Shown: one piece after another, positions 11,609 through 24,600 of the stretch | Position numbering within the stretch: position 1 is the stretch's first letter | Layout: every line of letters begins with the position of its first letter | NCBI RefSeq assembly: GCF_027579695.1 | Contig: NC_083572.1 | Coordinates: forward strand, 17,832,421 to 17,896,420 | DNA: 64,000 nt | Reading direction: 5' to 3' | Source of the DNA: Neoarius graeffei | Taxonomy: Eukaryota > Chordata > Actinopteri > Siluriformes > Ariidae | The notes under the pieces: model-generated | The model's database searches: none | What the model was told of the DNA's origin: nothing | The model's input: the letters and a program-made list of their open reading frames with translations, nothing else | Program-made: the position numbers and the translations under genes

Positions 11609-12320
11609 TGACACTGTCGCCTCACAGCAAGAAGGTCCTGGGTTTTAGCCCAGCGGCTGGTGAGGGTCTTTCTGCGTGGAGTTTGCATGTTCTCCCAGTG
11701 TCTGCGTGGGTTTCCTCTGGGTGCTCTGGTTTCCCCCACAGTCCAAAGACATGCATCCATCCATCCATTATCTGTAGCCGCTTATCCTGTCCAAGCTGGA
11801 GCCTATCTCAGCTGACTATGGGCGACAGGCGGGGTACACCCTGGAAAAGTCACCAGGTCATCGCAGGGCTGACACATAGACACAGACAGCCATTCACACC
11901 TATGGTCAATTTAGAGCCACCAATAAGCCTAACCTGCATGCCTTTGGATTGTGGGGGAAACCGGAGCACCTGGAGGAAACCCATGCAGACATGAGGAGAG
12001 CATGCAAACTCCACACAGAAAGACCCTCATCGGCTGCTGGGCTCGAACCCAGGACCTTCTTACTGTGAGGTGACAGTGCTAACCACTACACTACCGTGCT
12101 GCCCCCAAAGACATGCAGGTTAGGTTAATTGGTGGCTCTAAATTGACCGTAGGTGTAAATGTGAGTGTGAATGGTTGTTTGTCTCTGTGTCAGCCCTGCG
12201 ATGACCTGGTGACTTGTCCAGGGTGTACCCTGCCTCTCACCCATAGTCAGCTGGGATAGGCTCCAGCTTGCCTGCGACCCTGTAGAACAGGATAAGCGGC
12301 TACACATAATGGATGGATGG
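11609..12320 (+). mobile_element. tRNA-derived SINE split by an inverted SINE
   Basis: A forward copy, slightly 5'-truncated, runs 11609-11755 and resumes at 12105, ending in a GGATGGATGG tail. A reversed SINE of the same family is inserted at 11756-12104. Confidence 0.85.
11756..12104 (-). mobile_element. tRNA-derived SINE nested in a SINE
   Basis: This reversed copy has a CATCC-rich tail and is flanked by the 13-bp duplication CCAAAGACATGCA (11743-11755 and 12105-12117), which is host SINE sequence. Confidence 0.9.
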
Positions 12321-12379
12321 ATGTATTTATTCCACTTGGAAAGTGTTCAGCAAACCAGCTACCGGATTTGGGACACCAC

Positions 12380-12640
12380 GACATCTCATCTCATTATCTC
12401 TAGCCGCTTTATCCTGTTCTAGAGGGTCGCAGGCAAGCTGGAGCCTATCCCAGCTGACTACGGGTGAAAGGCGGGGTACACCCTGGACAAGTCGCCAGGT
12501 CATCACAGGGCTGACACATAGACACAGACAACCATTCACACTCACATTCACACCTACGGTCAATTTAGAGTCACCAGTTAACCTAACCTGCATGTCTTTG
12601 GACTGTGGGGGAAACCGGAGCACCTGGAGGAAACCCACGC
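12380..12640 (-). mobile_element. tRNA-derived SINE, 5'-truncated
   Basis: This reversed copy stops within the body after GGAGGAAACCCACGC and lacks the tRNA-like head. Confidence 0.85.
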
Positions 12641-13180
12641 ATTATGCTTGATATTTCTATATATTCTTGAGGATTATAATCAGAGACTCAGATTGTTGGC
12701 GCGCCCGCGTCTAAGATGTACTATTTCGAATAATGAACGCATTGTCGAGAGGGGCAGGGGCCAATATGGACGCGAGCATTTTGTACCCTATTTGGAACGT
12801 TTCGTGGCATATTACTTGACTTCATGGTCTCAGTATCGAAAATCTTGTACAAATATCCAACTTCCAACATAATTATCTGGATATTCAACAGATTTCAGCA
12901 TCGGATGAATTTGTTTTGACTGCTGCCATATTGAATATATGTCAGACCCATTCGTGTATTTACGCCACCCCGTTTGTAGCGTCCCAAGCGAGTAAAACCT
13001 GATCCATGTCTTTCGCTAGGTGGCGTCTTACGGTCTATGTACGAATATTCGAAAGAGACAAGAAAACATGGATAAGAAAAAAAAGAAAAAATACATCTAT
13101 TTTGTCATTCTTCGGCAGAAAGAGAGTACATTCACCTGAAAAAACTGATACCCCTGATACCCAAGGTAATTAGTCATACT
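12641..13180. other. Unassigned stretch with a 74-codon frame
   Basis: The frame 12648-12872 (+) has no domain I recognise and no clear splice signals. It contains NNERIVERGRGQYGREHF and looks like a possible transposon exon, but nothing supports a function. The rest is AT-rich and featureless. Confidence 0.3.
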
Positions 13181-13192
13181 AGATTTACAACA

Positions 13193-13567
13193 GGGCGGCA
13201 CGGTGGTGTAGTGGTTAGCGCTGTCGCCTCACAGCAAGAAGGTTCTGGGTTCGAGCCCCGTGGCCGGCGAGGGCCTTTCCGTGCGGAGTTTGCATGTTCT
13301 CCCCGTGTCTGCGTGGGTTTCCTCCGGGTGCTCCAGTTTCCCCCACAGTCCAAAGACATGCAGGTTAGGTTAACTGGTGACTCTAAATTGACCGTAGGTG
13401 TGAATGTGAGTGTGAATGGTTGTCTGTGTCTATGTGTCAGCCCTGTGATGACCTGGCGATTTGTCCAGGGTGTACCCCGCCTTTCGCCCATAGTCAGCTG
13501 GGATAGGCTCCAGCTTGCCTGCGACCCTGTAGAAGGATAAAGCGGCTAGAGATAATGAGATGAGATG
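13193..13567 (+). mobile_element. tRNA-derived SINE, full length
   Basis: The copy is flanked by the 12-bp direct repeat AGATTTACAACA (13181-13192 and 13568-13579). Box A-like (GGTGGTGTAGTGG) and box B-like (GGTTCGAGCCC) motifs are intact. Confidence 0.92.
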
Positions 13568-14158
13568 AGATTTACAACAACAACAACTACTACTGCAACA
13601 TCAACTACTACAACAGCAACCACCACTACCACTGGTGACGACTACTACTACTACTACTATAGACCTACACCAAACTGAAAACAAGTTAATAAAATAAATT
13701 AATGAAATTAGAAGTAGAGATGATTAGAGACAAGCAGAATTAGATCGTCACAGCATGCGAAAAACAAACCCATTCTTGTGCTATAATTTACAAGGAGGAG
13801 ATAATATAGATGTGATATATAGTGGCCTGTGGTTGAATTCCAAAATATTGCCACTGATTAAACAATATCTCAATATATTTGGTTGAAGCATTGATTTTTG
13901 TCATCTACATTGCTTCATATGGCCTCTGATACAAAAAAAAAACAGAATTGAGAAGAAAAAAACAGTCCCTGGGCTGCCCCAGCTGTTCATTGGGCTCACT
14001 TTGCTCACTAGGTTCGCTTCAACTGAAGGATAATCACTGGGCTCCCCATTGTAGAAATGGGCCCCTGTTTTTTCCCAGAAGGGGCCCTGTGGGCCCCTTG
14101 ACCTGCAAAACAATCTGAGTCTCTGTATAATGCATACATTAGAAGTCTAATTTCCTTG
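13568..14158. other. Short ACT/CAA repeats, no gene
   Basis: There is an imperfect (CAA/ACT)n stretch at 13575-13665 and AT-rich unassigned sequence to 14158. Confidence 0.6.
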
Positions 14159-14166
14159 ACTTTCCC

Positions 14167-15391
14167 CAGAGGTGTACAGTAACAAAGTACATTTACTTGA
14201 GTACTGTACTTAAGTACACTTTTGAGTACCTGTACTTTACTTGAGTATATATTTTTTTGGAAACTTATGACTTTAACTTCACTACATTTGAAAGGCAAAT
14301 ATCGTACTTTTTACTCCACTACATTTCTGTCAAGGTCCTCGTTACTCGTTACTATGAAGCAGCTTTGAAAATGGATGTTTTTTCTTTTCTTAAACATGAT
14401 TGTTTTTTTCACAGGTGCCACTGAGGCAGCCTATCAGTAATCACTAGGGTCAGGTCATGTCCATAGACTGTATAAAATCAAGTTCATTTATTTTTCAACA
14501 ACATTATTTGAACACAGTTAGTTGATGGCAGAATGGAAGGAGGCGGTTCTTCTGGGGAATGCATACAACCATGGCTTTACCTAAAACCCATGTTTCAGTT
14601 TTCTGAAAGAATTAAAGATACGTTTCATTTGAAATGTTTGCTTTGTTTGTCGAAAACGAACCACATCACGGTCGACAAAAACTTGCCATCCAACCTGCGG
14701 AAGCATATCGAGGTATATAAACTTTTATTCCAAGAGAAAGCTTGCAATGAAGTTGTCTGTGCTTTTAGAGCTAGCGATCACGTTGCAAATGTAGCTATGC
14801 AGTCTGGTTAGTCAAATGACTTTCTATGGATTTGCCCGCCAAGTTGCCACAGTCTTGTCCACGGCTAACGTCAACACATAGCTAGTTAACTTGAACACTG
14901 TTAGTTAGCATGTAAAAACAGAGTTAGGCTAACATGAATAATGTTAACTTATCTGAAGTGCTTTCAGAAATATGATTCAGCATAATCTTGCCAAATAAAC
15001 AGAACGTAGAAATTTTTCTTTTCTAGTAGCGTTAGCTACCCAATATGATTTTGAGTTTGAAAAGAGTTTGCTAGCATGTCAGGTGGAGCTTCACTGACTA
15101 GCTAGCTTAACGTTAAACCACCATGATGCACAGCATGCGTTCATTTTGTGAATTCACATTTCTGTCTTTGGTAACTGCATTAGGTTTTGTAAGCGTTGTG
15201 GCAATAATACAACCATGCGTTGACAGAAAATGTACTTTTAATACTTAAGTATTTTTAAAAGCAAGTACTTCAATACTTTAACTTAAGTAAAAGTTTGACT
15301 GTACAACTTTCACTTGTATTGGAGTAACATTTGACCAGTGGGATCTGTACTTTGACTTAAGGAATGAAGTTGGGTACTTTGTCCACCTCTG
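14167..15391 (+). mobile_element. hAT-family deletion derivative
   Basis: The ends CAGAGGTG...CACCTCTG form inverted repeats, and the subterminal DNA is rich in AAGTAC/GTACTT motifs on both sides. An 8-bp duplication flanks it with one mismatch (ACTTTCCC 14159-14166, ACTTTCCA 15392-15399). At 1.2 kb it is too short for a full transposase but keeps one exon of it. Confidence 0.8.
14533..14814 (+). pseudogene. hAT transposase BED-finger fragment
   Basis: An open frame of 93 codons contains FHLKCLLCLSKTNHITVDKN followed by LPSNLRKHIE. This matches the BED zinc finger pattern of hAT transposases: C-x-x-C, then S-N-L-R-K-H. A donor-like GAG|GTATAT follows the histidines at about 14710. It is a single leftover exon within the 14167-15391 element; no dimerisation or catalytic domain is present. 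Confidence 0.6.
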
Positions 15392-15639
15392 ACTTTCCAT
15401 ATATCTAATACCCTAGGCTGCAGTAGGAACTGGAGTTCATAAATCAGTTTAATAGGGCTATAAACTATATTCATTTTTAGATTTATGCATGAAAATGAAA
15501 ATAGGCTATTTGTATGGGTTTATGATTTTGATAACGGATGTTACATCCTAAAAAATGGCTGCTTTCTACACAAGTGCACTGAATAATAGAGTAGAGTGTG
15601 TTCTAGTGGACTTTAGTTCTGGTAATGAGAGCTTTGAGA

Positions 15640-15686
15640 TTTAGACTGACTTCCGCAGTGATGTATTCGAGGCCACGCCCATTGTT
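15640..15686 (+). promoter_or_regulatory. Probable pnkd promoter/5' UTR
   Basis: There is no TATA box. An ETS-like ACTTCCGC at 15649-15656, a GC-box-like CCACGCCC at about 15673 and a second ETS-like CTTCCGG at 15693-15699 cluster around the start codon. This would fit a TATA-less housekeeping promoter. The transcription start cannot be placed from sequence alone. Confidence 0.35.
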
Positions 15687-18600
15687 ATGGCGCTTCCGGA
15701 CTGGACGGTGTGTTTACTTGGTGTCGCTGCCTCGATTTGTGGGGGCTTTTGTATTTACCGTCTCCTCAGACGCCCTAGGAGAGGTCCATGGAAAAGGAGT
15801 GTTGTTGCGGATTTGATGGCGCGCACAGAGAAACCGCTGTTTTGGATAGCGTAAGTCGGTGTATTTTATTTATATTTGAAGGATTCATTGATTTTTATTT
15901 TTTGGTTACAGTTTCATTTTCGTGAACTGTTATGGTTCCAGAGACAGGCGTGATTAGATTAGATTAAATTAGATTAGATTAGATCAGATCAGACATCACT
16001 CCACATCCACTGGGTTTTCATCCAGAGTCGTGCATCGTGACAGGAGGGATGTTTAAGGTTTGATATTTTCACGGTATGATAACCAAGACTTAAAATATCA
16101 CGGTTTCCGGTGAGAGGGTGTCTGTGCACCTCCACACAAACTGATGATAGAAATTAAAGAGGGAAAAAAAAACCCTATGACAAAATCTTTGTACTACAGT
16201 GTATTTAGATATCTTTGTATATTAAAGGGATATTTGTCGGATTTTTAAAGCTAGCATTGCCCATATTCATCATTGTCATAAGAAAGGTGTCATTTCTTTA
16301 AAATATACTGTGTATATAAGGGGTATTTAAATTGGAATTTTTACTTTGAATTTTGGTGACTGACCCCTTGAAAATGGTTCCTCCAGGAACCATGACGTTT
16401 CAGTTGTCAAGACAACGGAAAAACTAAAATACAAATACAAGAGCATTTTGTTTTGTGCACAAGAGCATTGTGACGTATCTTTCTGTTTTTGTATTTTAGT
16501 TTTTCCGTTGTCTTGACAACTGAAACGTCATCGTTCCTGGAGGAACCATTTTCAAGGGGTCAGTCACCAAAGGGTTAATGGCACTCATCAATTCACATCA
16601 AACACAGTCAACAATTCACAAACTGAAAGCTAAAAGGAGGAGGTTGTTATGGTTTCACCTCTGTTTGTTTGTGTTTCCAATGTAACTCAAAAAGTAGTAA
16701 ACAGATTTTGATGAAATTTTGACGAAAGGTGAGCCATGAGTCAATAAACAAGTGATTTTAGATTTTCATGCAAATCCAGATATGTACTGTATGTGGATCC
16801 AGTTTTTTTTTTTTGGTCCGTTCCCAACGTAACTCAAAAAATAGTGAACGGATTTGGATGTTTAGTTTTAGTATTAACCTCAGTTCAAGTCGTCGTCTTC
16901 TTCTTTTGGCTGCTCCCGATTAGGGGTCGCCACAGCAGCTCTTTCATCTCCATTGCTCCCTGTCTTCCGCATCCTTCTCTACCACACCTCCCACTTTCAT
17001 GTCCTCTCTCACCACATCCATGTATCTCCTCTTTGGCCTTCCTCGTTTTCATGTGCCTGGCAGCTCCATCCTCAACATTCTCCTTCCTACATGCTCTGCA
17101 TCTCTTCTCAGGATGTGCCCATACCATCTCAGTCTCATCTCTCTTCGCTTAATTCCCAAGCTCTCCACATGTGCTGTCCGTCTGATGTGCTCGTTCCTTA
17201 TCCTGTCTGACCTCGTCACTCTCATCACAAACTTTAACATCCTCAGCTCCGCCACCTGCAACTTCGCCTCCTGTCTCTTCGTTAAGGGTACGGTCTCCAA
17301 TCCATACATCACAGCTGGTCTCGCTACTGTCTTATACATCTTACCTTTCACTTTTGCTGGGGCTTTCCTATCACAAATGACTCCTGAAATCCTTCTCCAA
17401 CTGCTCCACCCTGCCTGCACTCTCTTTCTCACCTCGCTATCGCAGCCCCCATTTTCCTGCACAGTTGACCCCAGGTACTTGAATTCACCTCAGTTCAAGT
17501 GATTTTTAATTTTGATGGTGATATGTGGCTTGGTGGAGGTATGCATTCTATTGCATGCTCTTCTAGTTTTACTTATGAATCAATTCACTAATTAACATTG
17601 CCCAGGTGGCATTACACTTTACAATTTTAAAGGGAACTGAAGTAATTTTTAAACTTGCTTTATTTCTTAATTAACGTTATTTAATTACGTTTTCGGTTTT
17701 AGTAACCTTATGTCGTGACTTGTATTGGCAACTAATTGCAATTAAATATTATACTTATCGGCCTGTTCGTTTTTTAGCCATGTTGAATGTAGTTCGTTTG
17801 CTCCACGGCAGGCGTCTCTTATCTGCGTGATCTTCACGAGACTTGTGTGAGACTTTGAAACGTGAAGTATCAGCCATTTTGAAAATTGTTTTCCAAACTA
17901 AATATTGCACAAAAATGAGTTTAAATGACGATTACTGCCTACTTTTTTTCAAACTTTCCTGATTGTTATCAAAACAAACAAAACTTCCGGCTTGATTACG
18001 TCAGCATTTGAAAGAGGGTGCGTGCGTCTTTTTTTGCAGTTGCGCTGAAAGAAATCAAATTAAAAGTCTCAAATTTGATTTAATAAAAGGCAGCGGCAAA
18101 GAAGAAAGTATTCAGCCTTGATTTAAAAAAACTGAAAGATGCAGGTACTTTGTATTGATTAATGTGGGAAATACACTCAGTATAATATGGATTTATTATT
18201 TTGAAAACCCACCAGCCGACTGATCTGGCATGTTTTAATTGTGTGACGGTAGTGACGTAAATACCAGCGTGACGGATGAGTGTCTGGAAGCGTTTTTTCA
18301 TTTTACCAATGAGCTCACTATATAGTCCTCTATATAGTAATTCCCTTTGTAGGGAGTAGTGAATGAGTGAGCGATTTCGGACACGGAACGTTGGCAGATG
18401 TTGGTCACTTTGATTTCCGCTGTACGTTTTACTTCCGTCCTACGATGCCTCATACAGGTCTCAACGAATCTCGTTTACGGCCATTGCTTTGACATATGGA
18501 CTGATATATTACATGGGATATTTCACACACTCATAACTTGCTATAGCAGTGACAAAATAGCTATCAAAAGTGCATTCCTATATTTAATAAAATGAGATAT

Positions 18601-21600
18601 ATAGAATTTTGATTAAAAAATTTGCCTTCAGTTCCCCTTTAATCATTTCTGTGGATGGTAGGCAGGATTGGCTGTTGCATAATTCAGTCTACGTTTTTGG
18701 AGAGGTTCAAGCAGATGAAAATCTCTAGAGTAAGGAATTCGGTCAGGTAAGAAAATAAACGTGTATACGGTACATACAGTGTAACAAGCTCAGTAATTCT
18801 GAATTCTGTAACAATTCTGAATTGTTCTATAATTCCGACTTTCATACTGACACGAGAATCAGCAATTTTTTTTAAATATACACATTAAAAAAAAAGAGAG
18901 AACTGTTTGCTATAAATCAAACTGCATTTAAACAAAAATTGTTTTATATGGTGATTAGGAGCTAACAGATGCCACTAAATGTCTCACGTATATCATATGT
19001 ATAATATGCCACCTGTATAGGTCATGATAATATGCTGATGGCACTGAGAATACAATTTTTGGCAATTAGCTTTTTTTGTTTGTTTGCTTTTTAAGGCGTC
19101 ATAAGGTCTTTAAACCACATTAAATCAAGAAGAAGAACTTCTAACACAGTATTAAAGTCATAAAGGTTTGTTTTTATCCAGGTACTCTCTATACACACGG
19201 ACCAAACTTGGCTACATGTTTTACAAACGGCAGATGAGAAAAGCAAGAGAGAAGTACCCAACTGGCCACTCGAGAACGGAGCCCACAACAATAAACGGTG
19301 AGGAGTAATATCTGTGATGGTCTATCATTTTCAAAACTATTTACAGTATATGGTAGAAAATGTCAAATTCATTATGTGAAGGGTTTGTTGTGCTTTTTAG
19401 TTATTTATAGTTATATTTAATATCAGGGAACATCCAAGAGACAAACCATTTCCTGTTATTGCTAGCATTATATCAACAATAAACTGTCTTTCCCTCACCA
19501 GTCTCGCTCTTTCTTTAACTTAATAAGACAAAAAAATTCAGTTTATTGTGTTTCTGAGAAACAAAGTTGTCAGTTCTGAAGACTGTCCTATAGCAGGTGA
19601 TGACACTCAAGATTCCTTCCATGGATTTAAAATAAATATCTACTTCCAGAAAGCTTCACCATATCAATGATATGTTTTTCTTTGTTAAATAACACCTCTT
19701 TAATCAGTTTATTATTAGTCTTCGATTATGAGGTGCCTCTGCCATGGAAGTCCACGTTAATGGGTTATTACAAAAGAAACTCTAGTGTATTAGAATGAGC
19801 AGATTAATATAAAGCTGTCATTCGAAGTACAGTGAGAACTCTTGCTAGAGCTGCTCTTGTATAAAATTATTCCAGACTTTGAGATTTGAGCTTTCAGCAG
19901 CACCATGGTGTAAGGCTTATTATTTTACATTTATTACCAGTATATATACTCGACTAAACATGTTCTTATTTGTCATTATACTTGTATTATCCTAGGTATC
20001 AAGATCATTCCATTAGCCATCCTGTCTGACAACTACAGCTATGTGATCATTGACACAGCATCGGATCTTGCCGTGGTGGTGGACCCTGCTGATCCTCGCT
20101 CTGTCCAGGTAAGGCTGTGTGTCCTCTGAAACTATTCGAGGACATGGTTTGGAATAAAACATCCCTGCTTTCTCGCAAAGGTTTTCAAAATTGTTTCAAT
20201 TTATATCTGTTTAATTTTGGTGTACTTTTTGTATTTGGAATCCTGTAATGAAAGCACTGGGATTTGATTGCGTTTTTTGGGAGCATATTCACGTGATTTC
20301 ATGATTTTCTATTTTACATCCACACAGAGTTGTCTGGAAGAGGAAGGGGTGACTTTAGAAGCTATTCTCTGCACACACAAACACTGGTGAGTAAAGAAAG
20401 GAGCTGCTGGCCTTGGCCCAGGTTACAGAGTTTAGTTTTTGAGTCGCCTTCTAATCTAAGCCATGATAAGGCAAGTCAAGGTTGAGGGAATAAATCCACA
20501 TCTGGCCTTGATGTGTTTGTAGTAGAGTAATGTGGAATGTAAACCACGGTTCTCTCTCACAAGCTTGCATTTCATGTGTGCATGATTATCTGATGTCACC
20601 ACACAGTATGTACGGTATGTATGCATGCATATGTTTCTTGATCAGGGACCACAGTGGAGGAAACAGATATTTAAAAAAGCAACACAGCTCGTGCAAGGTG
20701 TATGGAAATGCTATGGATAACATCCCTGGTCTTACACAGTAAGTGCGTTTCACCAGTGGATTCTGATATTCAGCCTCATACTTGGGCTTTCTGGATAGCC
20801 TCAACAATTTTATGACACACATTGCTGTCTGTCAGTAGTGGTACTACTGTTGCTATATATAACTCTAAGCTCTCTGTCGGGTTGTCTAGTCCTTTAACAG
20901 ACAAAGATGTCATAGATGTTGGGACACGGCTGCAGTTTAGGGCTTTCTACACCCCTGGCCATACTGTAGGTCACATGATTTACCTTCTGGATGGCAGAAC
21001 TTTTGGGGGTCCCAGCAGCCTCTTCTCAGGAGACCTGCTCTTTCTCTCAGGATGTGGTAAGTCTGAGGATGTCAAAGGTCCAAACACGTCAATTAACTGC
21101 ATGCCATCATACCCTTCTCCGAAGGCAAAAGGCTGCATTTATTAGTTTTGCCAAAAATTGTTGCTTAAATGTTGTTTTCATGCCATTTCAGCTCCAACAT
21201 CTGGTTATAAAGTGTCTATTTGTTTTGTTTGGACATCAGACTTGAGTCATTTCGTTATGATTTGCACTCTAGTGAAGAATAGCTGAAGTTTTTGTGCTGT
21301 AGTTATTCTGTTTAGTAAACTAGGAACAGTTGGAGTGAAGGGTGCAGCTCTGGATTGGTTCAGGGATTACATTTTAAATAGATCCCAAATAGTAGCTGTT
21401 AACGGAACATTATCTGATGTCATGGAACTATGGTGTGTACCACAGGGCTCTGTACTTTGACCTGTTTTGTTTATTATATTTATTAATGATCTGGCTGATA
21501 ATGTAAAGAACTGCAAAGTAATTCTTAATGCAGATGATGATAATAATAATAATAATAATAATAGGTTCAATTTAGGGCGGCACGGTGGTGTAGTGGTTAG

Positions 21601-24600
21601 CGCTGTTGCCTCACAGCAAGAAGGTCCGGGTTTGAGCCCTGTGGCCGGCGAGGGCCTTTCTGTGCGGAGTTTGCATGTTCTCCCCGTGTCTGCGTGGGTT
21701 TCCTCCGGGTGCTCCGGTTTCCCCCACAGTCCAAAGGCATGCAGGTTAGGTTAACTGGTGACTCTAAATTGACCGTAGGTGTGAATGTGAGTGTGAATGG
21801 TTGTCTGTGTCTATGTGTCAGCCCTGTGATGACCTGGTGACTTGTCCAGGGTGTACCCCGCCTTTCGCCCATAGTCAGCTGGGATAGGCTCCAGCTTGCC
21901 TGCGACCCTGTAGAACAGGATAAAGCGGTTGGGATGATGAGATGAGGTTCAATTTATATAGCGCCTTTCTAAAAACCCAAGGTCACGTTACAATTGTAGA
22001 CAGAAGAAAAAAAAAAAGAAAAGTCCACCAAATAGGGGTCAGGATGTCATTCCAGTGGTGTAGCAGCCACAGTCCCACCAAAAGGCGCACGAAAACAAGT
22101 CCCACACCGCCAGCACAGCCGCCGTGACGCCGCCAGCAACATTGTTCGAACACCATGCCATAGATCCACAAAGCGAGCACAGAGGCACCGCCATGCAGAG
22201 TGCTGGTGTGTCCCAAACCACCTGCACAGCTGCCGCGACGCCACTGAGCAGCATCGCTCGGAACATCACGCCAAGCATTAAAGCACAGAGCCCTGGACAA
22301 CCACGATGTTAAAATGAGCAATGAGCTCACTGCAGTCCATAGCTGGGAGCACAGGCATCACCCACGGCGAACCAAGTCCTGGAGGAAACCGACGCCCAAA
22401 ACTGGGTCCGGAGCTACACCACATCCGGCAGACAGAAACACTCAAATAAACATCAAACTACACAAACACACAGAAATGACACAACTACAACCCCGATTCC
22501 AAAAAAGTTGGGACAAAGTACAAATTGTAAATAAAAACGGAATGCAATAATTTACAAATCTCAAAAACTGATATTGTATTCACAATAGAACATGGACAAC
22601 ATATCAGATGTCGAAAGTAAGACATTTTGAAATTTCATGCCAAATATTGGCTCATTTGAAATTTCATGACAGCAACACATCTCAAAAAAGTTGGGACAGG
22701 GGCAATAAGAGGCTGGAAAAGTTAAATGGCTGCAAGTAGCAAGTGGGATAATAAGAACTCTTGTATCAAAACACTTGACTTTGGATACACACCATGGGCC
22801 TCATTTAAATCAAACCATGGACAACCACGATGTTAACTTCCTTTCATAATTACCAAAGTGTTTTTTTTTCCTTTAAGGCTACTTTTCTTTATACTTGTGT
22901 GTGTTGATAAAATACCAGTTATAAATGCAGTAAATTTATAAAGCACAATCGTGACCCAGCTGATTCTCATTTAGTGATGGCCACAAAAGGCAAAGCACAC
23001 AGCTGAAAATGGCAAATAAATGGCAAAAGCGCACCTCCTAAGGGTGATTCTGTGCTAAATATTCCAGTAATGCCACATAGCCAATGCAGCTACTACAGAT
23101 ACTAATTATGACATACTACTAGTAGATTTTTATACATGGTAAGAGTTAAACAAAATGCTTTGTAGAATTGGTAAGGTCTTTATAGCCTGTCCCAAGCCAT
23201 GAAGGTCATTAAAGCATTCTTTACCTTTTTAGGGCGAATGTTTGAAGGCACTGCGTCAACAATGTTATCATCACTGGACACAGTTGGCTCACTGAACGAC
23301 AGCACTCTGCTCTGGCCTGGTAAGGCTTGAATGTAATGCATCGGACTCCTTATCTTTTACAGCTTTCCTATTGATCTGTCTTCCATTGATGTCAATAGCT
23401 CATCTAGTGTCCAGGTTATGCCTGAGACCTGACATGGCTATAAGGGTATAAGAGACGAGTGCCAGTGATGGACTTTATGTTGAAAAGCTGAATTCTGTAA
23501 CACTCATTCATTCATTTATTTATTTTAAGGCCATGAGTATGCTGAAGATAGCCTGCTGTTTGCTGCAGAGGTGGAGCCTGGTAATGTGGTGCGTGACCAG
23601 AAGTTACAGTGGGTCTTGCAACAAAGAGGGCAACGACTGTGCACAGTGAGGGAGTCTTCTATAGTTAATTTAGCTTTATTCCTATTGCATCTTTATTGTG
23701 TGTGTACAGTGGTGCTTGAAAGTTTGTGAACCCTTTAGAATTTTCTATATTTCTGCGTAAATATGACCTAAAACATCATTAGATTTTCACACAAGTCCTA
23801 AAAGTAGATAAAGAGAACCCAGTTAAACAAATGAGACAAAAATATTATACTTGGTCATCTATTTATTGAGGAAAATGATCCAATATTACGTATCTGTGAG
23901 TGGCAAAAGTATGTGAACCTTCGCTTTCAGTATCTGGTGACCCCCTTGTGCAGCAATAACTGCAACTAAACATTTCTGGTAACTGTTGATCAGTCCTGCA
24001 TACCGGCTTGGAGGAATTTTAGCCCATTCCTCCGTACAGAACAGCTTCAACTGTGGGATGTTGGTGGGTTTCCTCGCATGAACTGCTCGCTTCAGGTCCT
24101 CCCACAACATTTCAATTGGATTAAGGTCAGGCCTTTGACTTGGCCATTCTAAAACATTAACTTTATTCTTCTTTAACCATTCTTTGGTAGAACAACTTGT
24201 GTGCTTAGGGTCGTTGTCTTGCTGCATGACCCACCTTCTCTTGAGATTCAGTTCATGGACAGATGTCCTGACATTTTCCTTTAGAATTTGTTGGTATAAT
24301 TCAGATTTCATTGTTCCATCAATGATGGCAAGCCATCCTGGCCCAGATGCAGCAAAACAGGCCCAAACCATGATACTACCACCACCATGTTTCACAGATG
24401 GGATAAGGTTCTTATGATGGAATGCAGTGTTTTCCTTTCTCCAAACATAACGCTTCTCATTTAAACCAAAAAGTTTTATTTTGGTCTCATCCATCCAAAA
24501 AACATTTTTCCAATAGCCTTCTGGCATGTCCACGTGATCTTTAGCAAACTGCAGACAAGCAGCAATGTTCTTTTTGGAGAGCAGTGGCTTTCTCCTTGCA

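Noticed and set aside
16793-17502. Plus-strand frames of 119 and 167 codons in pnkd intron 1
   Set aside because: They are antisense to an RTE-like LINE fragment whose minus strand carries the recognisable ORF2 end.
20822-21145. Single-exon reading of the 107-codon frame as the start of a separate MBL-fold gene
   Set aside because: The part from 20890 to 21056 splices in phase with upstream and downstream pnkd exons; the rest is intron.
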